Source: Myrica gale
Lineage: Eukaryota; Streptophyta; Magnoliopsida; Fagales; Myricaceae
DNA length: 64,000 nt
Direction: 5' to 3'
NCBI GenBank assembly: GCA_963930655.1
Contig: OZ005605.1
Coordinates: 16,065,501-16,129,500 of the forward strand
The position numbers were made by a program, and so were the translations under genes. Of the stretch, positions 32,840-51,043 are shown piece after piece. The number at the start of each line of letters is the position of its first letter. Position 1 is the stretch's first letter. The notes under the pieces are model-generated. The model was not told the origin of the DNA and made no database searches. It saw only the letters and a list, made by a program, of their open reading frames with translations.

Positions 32840-35800
32840 TCCCAATTTGGATGAAGTTTGCCATGCCGGGGATCTTTAGCTCCTGGTGATATCTTTTTAA
32901 GGACCAAATCTTCGAGCACAAAATGGGGGGGGTCTTACCATGACATTGTAGTAATTCACTACCTCTTGTCTGTACGTTTCCATTCTAAGTCGCGCCTCCT
33001 CTCTTTTTTCTTCCAACAAGTCGAGATCTAGCTTGTTTCCTTCTTCGTTGCTTTCTTGGGTGAACATCACTACTCGTGGTGAGAGCGCTCCGATTTCCAC
33101 CGGGACTACGGCGTCAGTTCCGTAAGTAAGGGCAAATGGTGTTTCCCCGAGTATGTTGATGACGATCCCTACTCCATCAGCTTCTTGAGTGGATGATACG
33201 TCGACGTAGATTTGCCACCATTCCGACTTAGGAGTTTCTTCTCGACATATATATGTGGTGAATTTGAGGACGAAGTCGGCTACTGCTTGTCAATTGATGG
33301 CGGTTCGAGGTTGGTACTTGATGTCAAATTCGCCAAGTTCTACAGACCACTTAATTAGCCTCCCAGAAGCGTCAGGCTTTCCGAGAGTTTGTCGCAGTTG
33401 GTGATCCGTCAGGACGATGGTGGGGTGAGCTTGGAAGTACGGCCTCAACTTTCTTGCCGAGAGAGTGACGGCCAACGCCAATTTGTCGATGTCAAGATAC
33501 TGGGATTCGGCTCTTTGTAAGGCTTTGCTCAAGTAGTATATGGGTCCTTCTATGCTCCCATCATTCCGTATGAGTGCAGTGCTTACCGCAACATTGGAAA
33601 CAACGAGATATAGATAAAGCGTTTCCCCCAGCTTAGGGGAACTTAGGAGTGACGGACTTGTTAAATACTCCTTGAACTCGTCAAAAGCCTTTTGACATTC
33701 TTTTGTCCATTCGAAAGCCTTCCGAAGTATTTTAAAGAACGGTAAGCATTTAACAGTGCGCGCGAAAGACGAACCTGTTGAGGGCAGTTATGCGTCCTGT
33801 GAGTCGTTGTACTTCTTTGACATTCTTCGGCGGCTGCATCTCGAGGAAGGCTTTAATCTTTTCCGGGTTTGCTTCGATTCCTCGCTGGGATATGAGGAAT
33901 CCCAAGAATTTTCCGGAGGAGACTCCGAAGGCGCATTTAGCCGGATTTAGATGCATCTTGTACCTTTTGAGGACTTCGAAGGCCTCGGGGAGATCTTTGA
34001 CGTGATTCGTTGCTTCTCGTGTTTTCACCAGGAGATCGTCAACGTAAACCTCCATGCAACGCCCTATTTGTCTCTGGAACATCAAGTTGACTAGCCTTTG
34101 GTAGGTTGCTCCTGCATTTTTTAACCCGAAGGGCATTATCCGATAACAATAGGTGTCTCGTCTTGTTGTAATGGAGGTGCCTTCTTGATCTGACGCGTGC
34201 ATCTTGATTTGGTTATACCTCGATAAGGCGTCCATGAAGCTGAAGAGTTGATGTCTTACAGTCGAATCGACGAGGGAATCGATTCTCGGGAGTGGGTAAC
34301 AGTCTTTACGACATGCTTTATTTAGGTCGGTGTAGTCTACACACATCCTCCATTTACCATTGGCCTTATTTACTATGACCACGTTTCCCAGCCAGCTGAG
34401 GTAGTTGACTTCTCTGATGAACTGAGATTTGACCAGCTTCTTGACTTCGTCCTGGAATTCTTGACGCCTTTCGGGAGCGAAACTTCTCTTTCGTTGTACG
34501 ATTGGCTTGACCTCGGGGCATACATTCAATTTGTGGGTGATAACCTCGAGATCTATTCCCGACATGTCTTCATGTGACCAGGAAAAAACTTCCTCGTTGG
34601 CTTGGAGGAAATGTAAGAATTCCCTTCTGGAATCGCTTGATAATTGGGTGTCGGTCAGCACAGTTCGTTTCTTCAAGTCCGCCCAGAGTGGTACTTCTTC
34701 CAGCGGTTCTACCAGTTGAGCTCAGAATTCTTCCTGATGCTCGATAGCCATAGCTTCCGCCGTCCCTTGGGTATCTGACAAGTAACACTTTCTTGCTTGG
34801 TCCTGGACTCCCTTCGCCTCATATATTCCCGATTTGGTCAAGAATTTCATCTTAAGGTGGTAAGTTGACACTACAGCGCACAATCGATTCAAAGTGACGC
34901 GTCCTATAATGGCGTTGTAAGAAAACTCGCCTTCAAGAATCAGGAACTTCACGGATAGGGATGTTTCGTTCGGGGTGTCACCCATTGTGAACGACAATTC
35001 CTTTATTCCCAGGCTAAACACGTTGTGACCGGAGAACCCGATGAGTCGAGTATTTTCCTTCTTCAATGCTTCCCTTCCGAGCTTCATTTGATCATAAGTC
35101 GTGGTGTATAAAACGTCGGCGGAGCGTCCGATGTCGATGAGTATACGCTTGATCTTGTAGTTTCCTATTAGGGCATTTATCACCAGGGCATCGTCATGAG
35201 GGTACTCGATCCCCGCCGTGTCCTTTGTTGTGAACATGATGGGCTTGTCTTCCCCTGAAATCGGACGTCGCGCTCCGTTATTTATCTTTGCGACGAGTAG
35301 TCGTCTGGCATAGGTCTTTCTCGAGGATCTGGAGGAGCCTCCTGAAATGGTTCTGATCTCGCCTAGCACTCTCTGTGGCAAGCTTCTTCTTTCTGGCCTT
35401 TCTCTTTGTTGTGGGGCGTCGTCGGCTCTTTGACCTCCTCGTGGATCTTCCCTTTGGTCTCTTCGGTGGGGACCCAAGCGTCGGTCTTCGGGAATTCTTG
35501 GGGCATTTCGGAATGGCTCCCTCTGCCTGGTTGTGGTGAATTGTCGGAGACGACCTTGTTGGATGAAGGCTTCGATTTGTAGTGAAGTGTCGTGGCCATG
35601 GTCGTTATGGAAACGGCAAAACTGGCGACTATCTCGTCCGTTGGGGTCGAATCACATTCTTTGGGGCCACTGTATCTCGGGGCTGTTTCGGATCTCCATG
35701 AGGATCTTTCCTGGGGGAGTGTTGAGAGGTGTGAAGTGTAGCCTAGTTCGCAGTTCTACCAGTGGGGGTGACCGTTGTTCCATTTCTATTGTGGGAGGCC

Positions 35801-36614
35801 TACTCGGAGGTCCTTCTTTCCTCCTCTTCGCCGACGTTCCTGTTGGATCAGCAGTTTGTTGTTGGCGGGCCGTGACCATGTCTTCAACGTTCATGTATTT
35901 CTGCGCATTTTCCATGAACTTTTCGAAGGTCTCCGGTGGTTTCTTCCTTCACGAGAACGAAAACCTTTCGTCGGTTAGACCGGCTACGATGGCAGTGAGC
36001 ATCACCTTATCCTCTGGATCTTCTACGTTGAGCTTTTCTTGGTTGAAGCGCGCCACATAATCTCGCAGGCTTTCATTCTCCTTCTGTCGGGTGGAAAGAA
36101 GATGAATGACGGGCTTCTTTTGCTTTTTGTTTGCGATAAAATGGCTGACAAATGCTTTACTGAGCTCTTTGAAGTTTGAAATAGAATATGGCTTTAATCT
36201 GTTGAACCATACGCGGGCTGGTCCGGATAACGTCGTAGGGAACGCTTTGCATTTGATAGCATCTTGGGTGTCCAGCAGATCCATCTGCGATCGGTAGCCT
36301 TCCAAGTGGTCGAGTGGGTCAGTTGTCCCCGTGTATTTGTCCATCGTTGGCATACGGAATTTGGATGGTAACCGGATCGACAGAACCTATGAAATGAAAG
36401 GAGATTCTACATGATGCATCATGCTCTCCAAGGAGGATGACGGAGGTCTGTCCACCTTTTGTCTCATCCTTCCTAGCTCGGCCAACAGTTCTTCCAGCCT
36501 TGCGTGCATTCCATCAGCGCCTTCGTTCCTCCCCGGTGGAGAGTGTGAGCCTCTGTTGTGTGGCTGGACATAGGCCTCCTCGTCACGTCTTTCCGACATC
36601 GAGACCTGCGACAC
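32840..36614 (-). pseudogene. Tat gypsy gag-pol, broken, with most of integrase deleted
   Basis: Minus strand. N-terminal gag part at 36387-36614. Gag core at 35949-36353 (TDPLDHLEGYRSQMDL, FPTTLSGPARVWFNRL, LSTRQKENESLRDYVARF). Protease at 34722-35477 with LIDIGRSADVLY at the active-site position. Reverse transcriptase at 33750-34676, one open frame of 308 codons, with KWRMCVDYTDLNKAC, LSRYNQIKMH and catalytic YVDDLLVK. RNase H at 33290-33532 (VTLSARKLRPYFQAH, VLTDHQLRQTL). The next RNase H begins WQIYVDVSSTQEADGVGI near 33220, then the sequence jumps to ETPFALTYGTDAVVPVEIG, the C-terminal end of integrase, near 33150. The catalytic integrase core is therefore missing. The piece ends near 32840. 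Confidence 0.88.
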
Positions 36615-36804
36615 GTGATTTTCCCTGGTTTTGGCTCAGATATCTTCCTGGGTTGTAGGGTTCGTTGATGGCTTCCATCAGTCGCTCGACTTCTTGTGGA
36701 GGTGGTTCTGAGTTACCTCCGACTTTCGCCTTTCCTTTACTCTTGGTGGTCACCATAAACCTTTTATCGAAAGAACTATAACTGTTCCCATAGACGGCGC
36801 CAAC

Positions 36805-37279
36805 TGATGAATCAGTTGGTTTATGGTCAACACGTTCAAGTAGAGGCACTTCGATCTTCACGTATCTTTCCTACACAATCACGAGAATAGCCTCAGACAC
36901 CGAGGTTACTAGCCTCCGATGCCTAAGTTAGTCTCGTAAGCAGAGGCGTCTGAAGAGTCTTTTAGATGTAACAGTTTGCGTACCTTTTCTCTCGTTCTCT
37001 TTTGCTTTTATAGCCTTTTTTCCACGTTCTCTTGCTTCTTCTCGTGTGATCGTGTGCTGTTCGACGGTTATCGCACGTCCGAGCAGGGGTCGTTGTTTCC
37101 CACCTTCGGGATCGAGGAATCGTGGAATAGAAGGTTGTAAAGGGGTTGTTTGAACAACCGTTTAGGGCACGTCTGACGATCTTTGGTTCTGGATCTGCAT
37201 GTCTGATGGGCTTGAGTGTAGCTTACGGATCTCGGAGAGATGAAATCACCCTTGTCGGCCCAAATTATTGATATCATCA
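36805..37279 (-). repeat. 5' LTR of the Tat gypsy element
   Basis: 475 bp, TG...CA with TGATGA/TCATCA inverted tips, next to the primer-binding site at its left edge. A minus-strand TATA box (GGCTATAAAAGC at about 37005-37016) sits centrally, as expected for an LTR promoter. The right flank CTTTAAAACC matches CTTTAAAAACC at the corresponding place in duplication unit B. Confidence 0.75.
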
Positions 37280-38220
37280 CTTTAAAACCAATGATTTATG
37301 GAGAAAATCTCTCTCATAAGGTTGAATAACGAAAACAAATCAGAAAACCAATGACCAATACAATCCTATCCTCGTATATCATACAATTTTTAAATAGGTT
37401 AAATATATTTTGAACCATTCTTTCAATTTTTTCGTAGATTTGAGCTGAAATTTATTTTTTGACGTCAAAAATTACGATTTTACTCTTATAAAAATATGTT
37501 TGAAAATAAGATATTTGTAAGATCAAATTTTTATGGTAAAAAAATATTTTTGCATTATTTTTATCCAAATTGAGATCAATGATTAGATAAATTTTTTTTT
37601 TTTGAAAATTGATTTTTTTTGTGATAGTCTATGTTTGTTTATGTTTTTGAAAATTTTTTTAATGATTAAAAAGTTTTTTTTTTCGTGTGTGTGAGAATGG
37701 TAGAAGATATGTTTTGAAAGAAAAAATTTTAAAAATTTATTTTGAGAGAAAAAATATATATTTATAAATATAATAAAAAAATTAGAGAATAATATGGGTA
37801 TGTTTGAGGGTGAAAATTTTGAGTATTGAGGTTTGAAAAATATTATAAGGTAAAGATATATTATGAGAGTCGGTGAAAAAGTAAAAAGAAAATATTTTTA
37901 ATAAATAACATAATAATAAACCTAAATTTTTGAGCCCAACTTATCGGGGCTCAGACATACTTGTGAGGTCATTCTTCTAGGCTATGGCCTGGTTTAGTTA
38001 ACTGCCTTTGTCCTTATTCTTGGGTGGTCAACCCAACAAAAGCCTAAAAAGGCCTGTTTTTAACAACTCTCACTTAGCAAAACCCTAGCCCATCGCCTCA
38101 TATAAAATCGCTTTCATAACCTTTCACTCTGCCTCTTCCAAGGGTTTTCGGTATTCGCTGCTGAAAGTAGCACAACAGCCTCCTCAGAAACCCTAGCGTT
38201 CTCAATTTCATCCGGAAGCC
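37280..38220 (+). promoter_or_regulatory. RPS14 copy A upstream region with telo-box and TATA
   Basis: AT-rich flank shared with 44690-45874. Close to the gene it carries AAACCCTAG at 38080-38088 (telo-box, typical of plant ribosomal protein promoters), TATAAAATC at about 38101-38108, and a second AAACCCTAG in the leader near 38189. Expression is likely high in dividing cells, by family analogy. Confidence 0.6.
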
Positions 38221-41112
<2,892 letters not shown>

Positions 41113-41974
41113 ACTTGCTGTTCTTATCCAGTCGGAGCCCTTTTTCCTTTTTGCAATAGATGTGGTTTCCAATTGAATTGTTGGACCTTGGAAAGTAGCA
41201 GCTACCATTACTAAATTTTGAAAACGTTTAGTTCTGGATTATGGGATTCCCGAAACATTTATTCTCAACTGTGTGGAAACTATTTAATGTTATGATTTGT
41301 GACCTTTACGTATCATGTTACCTCCCTTGCATACATGATGACCTGTCGTTGCTTGATTGGCTCCTATTAATGAGGATTCATGCATGCATGATAGTTCTCT
41401 CTGCTACTTGTAGCTTCTTTGTACCCCATAGCTAGTCCACATCTAAGTCACTGCCAGACGTTTTTTTAAATGAATTTATTTCTTATGATTTTTTTGAATA
41501 AAAAGAAATTCGATTTTTGGAAACTGTCTTTCGTAACTTAGTTTAGAAAGTTGATATTTTTTAGGGGTTAAATACTCATTTGGTCCATATTTGTGAGACA
41601 AAAGAACTTGTCATTTACAAAGGGTGACAATAATCTCACATTAGCCAAACAAAAATACAATAAACAATTATTTAAATGAAGTTTAAAAAAATGTTTAAAA
41701 TTTAGGAAATTTTTGTTTTTCTTTTTTTAAAAAAAGGTCTACCACCCATGGGGTGGCTGACACCCTTCGCGGGGAGCTTTGATTTGGGCTACGCCACTTT
41801 GCAGGGTGACTGCACCGCTGAGCTGGTAGATTTGTTTCACAAAAATGATATATCTCATGAACCACGGATAAATTTGAAAATTCAACGAAGATTTTCTTAA
41901 AACGAATCAAAACCCATAAATCAAATGGACACTTAAATCTATTTTATTTATTTAGAAAAGGGCTAGCAGACTTA
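41113..41974. other. 3' flank of RPS14 copy A
   Basis: 3' UTR followed by sequence shared with 49001-49565. Copy A has an extra stretch at about 41225-41560 that copy B lacks. No gene seen. Confidence 0.6.
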
Positions 41975-42139
41975 GGTTGTGTTTAAGTGTTAAAATTTTA
42001 AGGAGGTTAAAAATGGTGAAAAAGTGAAGAGGAAGATAATTCGAATAGATTTTTTATATTTTTTTAGAGTGAAAAGTAATGATTTGATGGGAGAGTGATT
42101 ATATTATAATTATTAAAATTTTACGAATCAAACACAGCC
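41975..42139. mobile_element. Tourist-like MITE, copy 2, present only in duplication unit A
   Basis: Inverted ends GGTTGTGTTT and AAACACAGCC, flanked by TTA (41972-41974) and TAA (42140-42142), and the same interior as 1552-1749 and 45483-45679 in opposite orientation to the first. The corresponding position in unit B (about 49571-49580, CAGACTTGGTAATGGG) has no element, so it is a clean presence/absence difference between the copies. Confidence 0.75.
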
Positions 42140-42142
42140 TAA

Positions 42143-43667
42143 GCAACTAATGGGTCTACGGTACATTGTAAATTATGTTTAAAAATGCATATGATTCTTG
42201 AGAAAAAAGGCAACTAATGATGAAGCTAACATGATCGTCCTCCAATTATTGAAGAGGGATTTATTATTTTGAACAAGTCTAATAGTATAGACTAAGCAAA
42301 TCTCTTTCATTTACTGCAAGAATAGATAAATAAAATTATTCTAAAATCTCGTCTCAATAATAAAAAGAGTATGCTTCTCATGTAATTGATAGAGATTTTA
42401 AATACTAATTTTCTTATAAAATGTTAGCTTGGAACTTGTAAAATTTATCGGGACATTAATACAATCTCACTTGAAGGTGCAGTGCCTAAATGTTGGTTTG
42501 TAAATGACGCCACGGCAGGATAGTTTGAGGCCAAAAGAGTGTCCAAATTACGGCTGCAACGAAACGAAATAGCGGCTGAGAAGCCAATGACATGAAAATA
42601 ATATTCTTGAATCTTGCCTGCTTGAAAGGGGAGGGCAAACCTCTGGCGCTGAGTCGCTGACAGGTGTTCCCTTGAAGAGTTCGGTTTTTCATATTCCTCC
42701 TCCAAGTTTGACTGAATACTGTAGGGTTTTCTTATGTACTTTTGTTTGGCTATTTCAGGTGAATGGCGTGTGCTGTGTTCAAAGGAAATATTATAAATTT
42801 GTGTTAAATTTTGGGATGATGACACCGTAAGATGATGCCCATATTTAAACATACTTGTTGGATGGTGAGGTATTTCCATGGAGGGATTGATCAAGTGACG
42901 CTTCATTTGAGATGATTTTTTGTAAGGTTATAATGTTTCGCAGTGTTATATGGAAAATTATAAATATGCGTTAGAATGATTCATTTTCATTCGATCTAAT
43001 CTATTTCATTCATCGACAATATTTTGACGATTTACTTATTGGATTTCTTACCCTCACGGAAGCATTCATGATTGATCATTCTAAGAGATAGTTTAATAAA
43101 CAATTTTTTTTTATCTTTTTCGATTCTCTCTCTTCTTCTTTTTTGATAACGAGGGACAATTCACAACACTCTCTGTACACCGAGTTAAGATGAACTTAGC
43201 TTAGTATGATCATACTAGAAAGGTTAACGACACATTAAACCTCGAACATGTGTAGGGACTTCTTATCAAACATTTTAATTAAATTGCCGTAATTTTATTG
43301 TTATGGAGATCGGAACCAATGACCTCCCATTTGTAAGGCATGCACCCTTACCATTTTACTCAGATAGGTCTTTCCATAAAAAATCTCTAGTTACTTAAAA
43401 CAAACAAATGGATACAATTTCTTTTCAAAATAATTGTTCTTCTGGAATCTGGATCCATCTACAGCAATTTATAATCCTATTTGAGAAAATAAAAAGAAAA
43501 TTCAATTCGATATTAAGAAAATAAAAAAGATAAAGAAAAGTCAAACCGGTTACTGCGTATATTCCTATATAGAGGTATACCTAATGATCTCTTGAAGTCT
43601 GAAGGTCCTATTCATGTCATTCGGTATCTTGAATATGGCGCTTATGAAAAAAAAAAAGAGAAATAAT
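42143..43667. other. Right part of duplication unit A, no gene
   Basis: Matches 49580-50830 with several insertions or deletions. A 153-codon minus-strand ORF (42445-42906) has a shorter diverged counterpart at 49845-50135, but its frame is not maintained between copies, so I do not call it a gene. Confidence 0.6.
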
Positions 43668-44100
43668 TATTCCCTCTTCTTATTTATTCTTCTCCTCCTC
43701 TCTCTTTTTCCTCTCTCTGTACAAGTTTTTTTGGACATTAGTGTAGTTACACAAAAAAACAAAATTTGGGGACCAAAATGCAAAAATTTGTGAGAATTTT
43801 ATGGTAGGGTTTGTGAGAAGTTGAAGGGTGTGATTTGAGATTGATTTTTATTAGAGTTTGTGAAAAGATATAGAGCAAAATATTTTGATAGAGTTTTTTT
43901 TTTATGAAGAAATATTAGAATTTGCGAAAAAGCCTAGAAAATGATGATTTAATGAAGTTTTTTTATAATTAAACTTACGAGTTTGTGAAAAATTTAGTAG
44001 CTGAAAAATTTGAAATTTTGTTTTTTAGCAACCAAACCTTTTTCAAAATTCAATTTTCTTTTTCTAAAATGTAATAAAAAATCCCCACTGATTTTGGAAG

Positions 44101-44603
44101 GCTGTCATGGGCCTCATGGCCCCCTAGCTCTTTAGTAGACTCCCAAAATATCCCCACTTTTTTTTTCGTAAAAAATACCATTGCGCAGCCCATTGCGCAT
44201 TAAGTACTATTGTTGAAGGACATGTTTGTTTGTCTAAAATTTTGGGGATCTAAAAATTCCAAACAAATAAATATATTTAAAAATTTTCAATTTTTACGCA
44301 TATACTTCAAACTTTTCACAAACCTCGATAAATTTTAACATTCAAAAGATTTCCAAACTTTTGAGAATATTCTCAAAAATTTTCGTAAACAAAGATACAA
44401 ATTGATAGCCGAAGCAGATGGGCCTTTGAATACCAACCACAAAGAAAAAAACTAACTCCTCCTTTCCATCAAGGAGGGAGGTAAGGCTGGGAGATATCCT
44501 GACAGAGAATCTTCGTGTCTGATTGAGAGTCCCAAACAACCTCTTCTCATTTTGAAGCATATTATTTATATTTTCTTCTCTCAAACACCAGAATTCGCTT
44601 AAA

Positions 44604-44637
<34 letters not shown>

Positions 44638-44690
44638 CACAGGTTTGTGTAAAACATCTATTTTGTTAGTGACTTTAAAAACCTCATATG
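44101..44690. other. Unit-B-specific stretch, no gene
   Basis: Not matched in unit A, where the same place holds the 10-kb insertion. It contains an (AT)n run at 44607-44634. An 88-codon minus-strand ORF (44342-44608) has no family features. Confidence 0.5.
44607..44634. repeat. (AT)n microsatellite
   Basis: Fourteen AT units. Confidence 0.95.
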
Positions 44691-45482
44691 AACATAATGA
44701 TTTATGGAGAAAATCAGTCTCATAAGGCTGAATAACAACAAATCAGAAAACTAGAGACCAATACAATACTATCCCCGTAGTTCATACGATTTTTATATAG
44801 GTTAAATATATTTTATACCCTCCAAATATTGGGTATTAATAATTTGCATCTTCTTTTAAATTTTCCGTAGTTTAGACGAAAATTTATTTTTTTGACCTCA
44901 AAAATTCCGATTTTACACTTTTAAAAATATGTTTGGAAATAAGATATTTGTGAGATCAGTTTTTTATGGATTTTGTAAAAAAATGATTTTTGTATTTTTT
45001 TGACCCAAATTGAGATCAATGATTAAATAAAAAATTTTATTGAAGATTGAAATATTTTGTCTGTGGTGCATATGTTTGTTTATGTTTTTGAAAATATTTT
45101 TATGGTGGAACCCTTAAAAAATATGTTTTCGAAAGAATTTTTTTTTAAATTTGTGCTCTGAGAGAAAATATATATATTTATAAAGATATAAAAATTAAAG
45201 AATAATAGTTGTGAGGTCATTCTTATAGGCTTTGGGCCTGATTTTGTGTAGTCCATATTTTACTTTAGTTAACTGTCTTTGTCCTTAGTGTTGGGTGGCC
45301 AACCCAACAAAAGACCTTTTTATAAAGGGCCTTTTTTTACAACTTTCTTGTTTATTCATAATTTATATTTTATTTTAAAAATAAAAAAGTTATACTTGTT
45401 AAGTTTAATTAAGACGGTAAATTAATTTCAATTCTTCTCATGTAATATTAATAGAGACTAGAGTAGAGGTAAGATAATTAAC

Positions 45483-45679
45483 GGTGTGTTTGTGTTGTAA
45501 AATTTTAGTGTTGTTAAAATTTTAGGTATTGGGTTTAGTGAAAAAGTGAAGAGAGAAGTAATTTTTTATATTTTTTTGTAGTGAATAGTAATGATTTGAT
45601 GGGGGAGAGAGAGATTATATTGTAATTTTTTATTGTGCTAAAATTGTACAGTGTGTAAAATTTTAGGACGCAACGCAAC
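45483..45679. mobile_element. Tourist-like MITE, copy 3, present only in duplication unit B
   Basis: Starts GGTGTGTTTGTGTTG and ends with an inverted equivalent (GACGCAACGCAAC). It is flanked on both sides by TTAAC (45478-45482 and 45680-45684), which includes the TTA target duplication usual for Tourist elements. Interior AGTGAAAAAGTGAAGAGAG and TAATGATTTGATGG are shared with copies 1 and 2. It lies 60 bp upstream of the RPS14-B telo-box and is absent from the matching place in unit A. Confidence 0.75.
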
Positions 45680-45740
45680 TTAACTATTACTTAAAACATA
45701 AATAAAAAAGCCGATAGTATTTAACTACTTTCACTTGGCA

Positions 45741-45874
45741 AAACCCTAGCCCATCGCCTCATATAAAATTGCTTTCACAACCTTTCACTCTGCCGCTTCC
45801 ACGGGTTTTCGCTGCTGAAAGTAGCCCAACAGCCTCCTCAGAAACCCTAGAGTCTTCAATTTCATCCGGAAGCC
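45741..45874 (+). promoter_or_regulatory. RPS14 copy B core promoter and leader
   Basis: AAACCCTAG at 45741-45749 (telo-box) followed by ATATAAAATT at 45761 (TATA) and a second AAACCCTAG in the leader (45842-45850), matching copy A. The telo-box to ATG distance is conserved; sequence upstream of it differs because of the MITE-containing insertion. Confidence 0.65.
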
Positions 45875-49000
<3,126 letters not shown>

Positions 49001-50630
49001 GCTTGCTGTTCTTATCCAGTCGGAGCCCTTTTTCCTTTTTGCAATAGATATGTGGTTTCCAATTGAATTGTTGGACCTTGGAAAGTAGCAGCTACCATTA
49101 CTACTCAATTTTGAAGACGATTACTTTTTCGACTCATTTGGTCCATCTTTGTAAAACAAAAGAGTTTTCATTTACAAAGGGTGACGCTGCAATATGAATC
49201 ATGTTGACGTTTCATCCAACAATAAATAAATCGCCAATAATCGCACATTAGCCAAATAAAAATACAACAAACAAAATTATTTAAATAAAGTTAAAAAAAG
49301 ATTAAAGCATAGGAATTTTTTTTTAAAAAAGAGGTGGTAGACCCACGGTGTGGCTGACACCTTTCGCGGGGAAGCTTTGATTTGGGCTTCGCCAGTTTGC
49401 AGGTTGCTGAGCTGGTAGATTTGTTTCACAAAAATTATAAACTCAGAAAGTTCGGATCAATTTGAAAATATAATGAAGATTTTCTTAAGACGAATCAAAA
49501 CTCATAAATCAAATGGATATTTAAATCTATTTTATTTATTTAGAAAAGAGCCAAATGGTTATGCTTTAACAGACTTGGTAATGGGTACACGGTGCTTTGT
49601 AATTAATGTTAAAAAAAATGCATATGATTCTTGAGAAAAAAGACAATTTATGATGAAGCTAACATGATCGTCCTCCAATTATTGGAGAGGGATTTATTAT
49701 TTTGAACAAGTCTTCAATAGTATAGACTAAGCAAATCTCTTTCATTTACTGCAAGAATAGATAAATAAAATTATTCTAAAATCGCGTCTCAATAACAAAA
49801 GATTATGCTTCTCATGTAATTTTTAGCTTGAAAGCATTAAAAAATTATCTAGACATCAATAATAATTTAATACAATCAACTTGTAGGTGCAGCGCATAAA
49901 TGTTGGTTTGTATATGACGCCACGGCAGGATAGTTTGGACCTTTCCAGGCCAAACGAGTGTCCAAATTACGGCTGCAACAAAACGAAATAGCGGTCGAGA
50001 AGTCAATGCCATGAAAAATAATATTCTTGCCCGCGTTTCTTTTTTCGGATCGTATTCTTGCCTGCTTGAAACGGAAGGAAAACCTCTGGCGCTGAGTCGC
50101 TGACAGGTATTCCCTTGGACAGTACGGTTTTTCATATTCCTCCTCCAGTTTTGACTGAATACTGTAGGGTTTGGCTATTTCAGGTCAATGGCGTGTGCTG
50201 TGTTCCCTAGTTGATGTTAACACAAATTTGGGACTTGGGAGGATGATACCGTAAGATGATGCCTAGACAAACTTAACTCAATATGATCACATGAGAAAGC
50301 TTAGCGTCATAGACATATTAATTAAGTCGCGGTAATTTTATTGTTATAAAGATCGAAACCAATGACCTTCCATTTAGAAGGTATGCACCCTTAATTACCA
50401 TTTTCACTCTGGTAGGTCTTCCCATAAAAAATTTCTCGTTGTTACCTGAAACAAACAAAAAATTGCATACAACTTCTTCTGGGTCCATGATCTACAGCAA
50501 TTTATATTCCTATTTGAGAAAAATAAAGAAAAGTCAAACTTGCTGCGCATATTCCTATTTAGAGGAGGTGTAATACCTAATGATCTCCTGAACTCTGAAG
50601 GTTCTATTCATGTCGTTTAGTAACTTGAAT
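49001..50630. other. 3' part of duplication unit B, no gene
   Basis: 3' UTR and flank matching unit A (41113-43640). No gene recognised. Confidence 0.6.
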
Positions 50631-50802
50631 GGGGAATGCTGGGCATCCCGCCCCCACGTCCCGCCAGCATCCCGCTGGCTGACGTGGAGGTGGGGCCCAG
50701 CATTTTTTTCACATGAAAAATGCTGGGCCCCACCCTGGGCCCCAGCTCCACGTCAGCCAGCGGGATGCTGGCGGGAGCTGGGCGGGATGCCCAGCATTTT
50801 CC
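50631..50802. mobile_element. GC-rich foldback MULE-type MITE with 9-bp target duplication
   Basis: 172 bp, nearly a perfect inverted repeat around CATGAAAAATG: GAATGCTGGGCATCCCGCC at the left, its complement at the right, and GCTGACGTGGA pairing internally. It is flanked by AACTTGAAT at 50622-50630 and 50803-50811. Unit A has the uninterrupted sequence (TATCTTGAATATGG near 43630), which confirms insertion. Much higher GC than its surroundings. Confidence 0.92.
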
Positions 50803-51043
50803 AACTTGAATATGGGCTTCTGAAAAATAAAGAAAAAAAATAAAAAGCTTGTCTATGTTCTTCTCCTTTTTCTTCTTTCTTATGCCACGAGGAGGTGGTA
50901 AATTATTCTTTGATCTGGGGGAGAAAGAGGAAAACAAAGAACTGCTGCCTCCTGTGGTCAACCAAAGATTTACACATTATATAAAAACTCCATCACGCAC
51001 GCACATAAAACAGCAAATCATATGTGCTTTCCCTTTTCTATTT

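Larger units (their letters stand above)
30065..37279 (-). mobile_element. Degenerate Ty3/gypsy retrotransposon of the Tat clade
   Basis: The 5' LTR is 36805-37279 (element reads leftward), with terminal TGATGA/TCATCA. A primer-binding site (TGGCGCCGTCTATGGGAAC on the minus strand, about 36784-36802) abuts it. Then gag, protease, reverse transcriptase, RNase H and the start of a second (archaeal-type) RNase H, a remnant of integrase, a minisatellite and an antisense ORF. Dual RNase H plus an antisense extra ORF point to the Tat clade. The 3' LTR was not found, so the left end is truncated or lies in unrecognised sequence; 30065 is only the limit of recognised element DNA. Frame changes and stops are frequent. 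Confidence 0.85.

Noticed and set aside
42445..42906. 153-codon minus-strand ORF in unit A
   Set aside because: The corresponding region in unit B (49845-50135) is shorter and frame-disrupted; no family recognised.
43270..43380. tRNA-like wording (AACCAATGACCTCCCATTTG ... GGCATGCACCCTTACCATTT) in both duplication units
   Set aside because: It recalls the complement of a tRNA T-arm and anticodon region, but no acceptor stem or cloverleaf can be built; at most a SINE relic.
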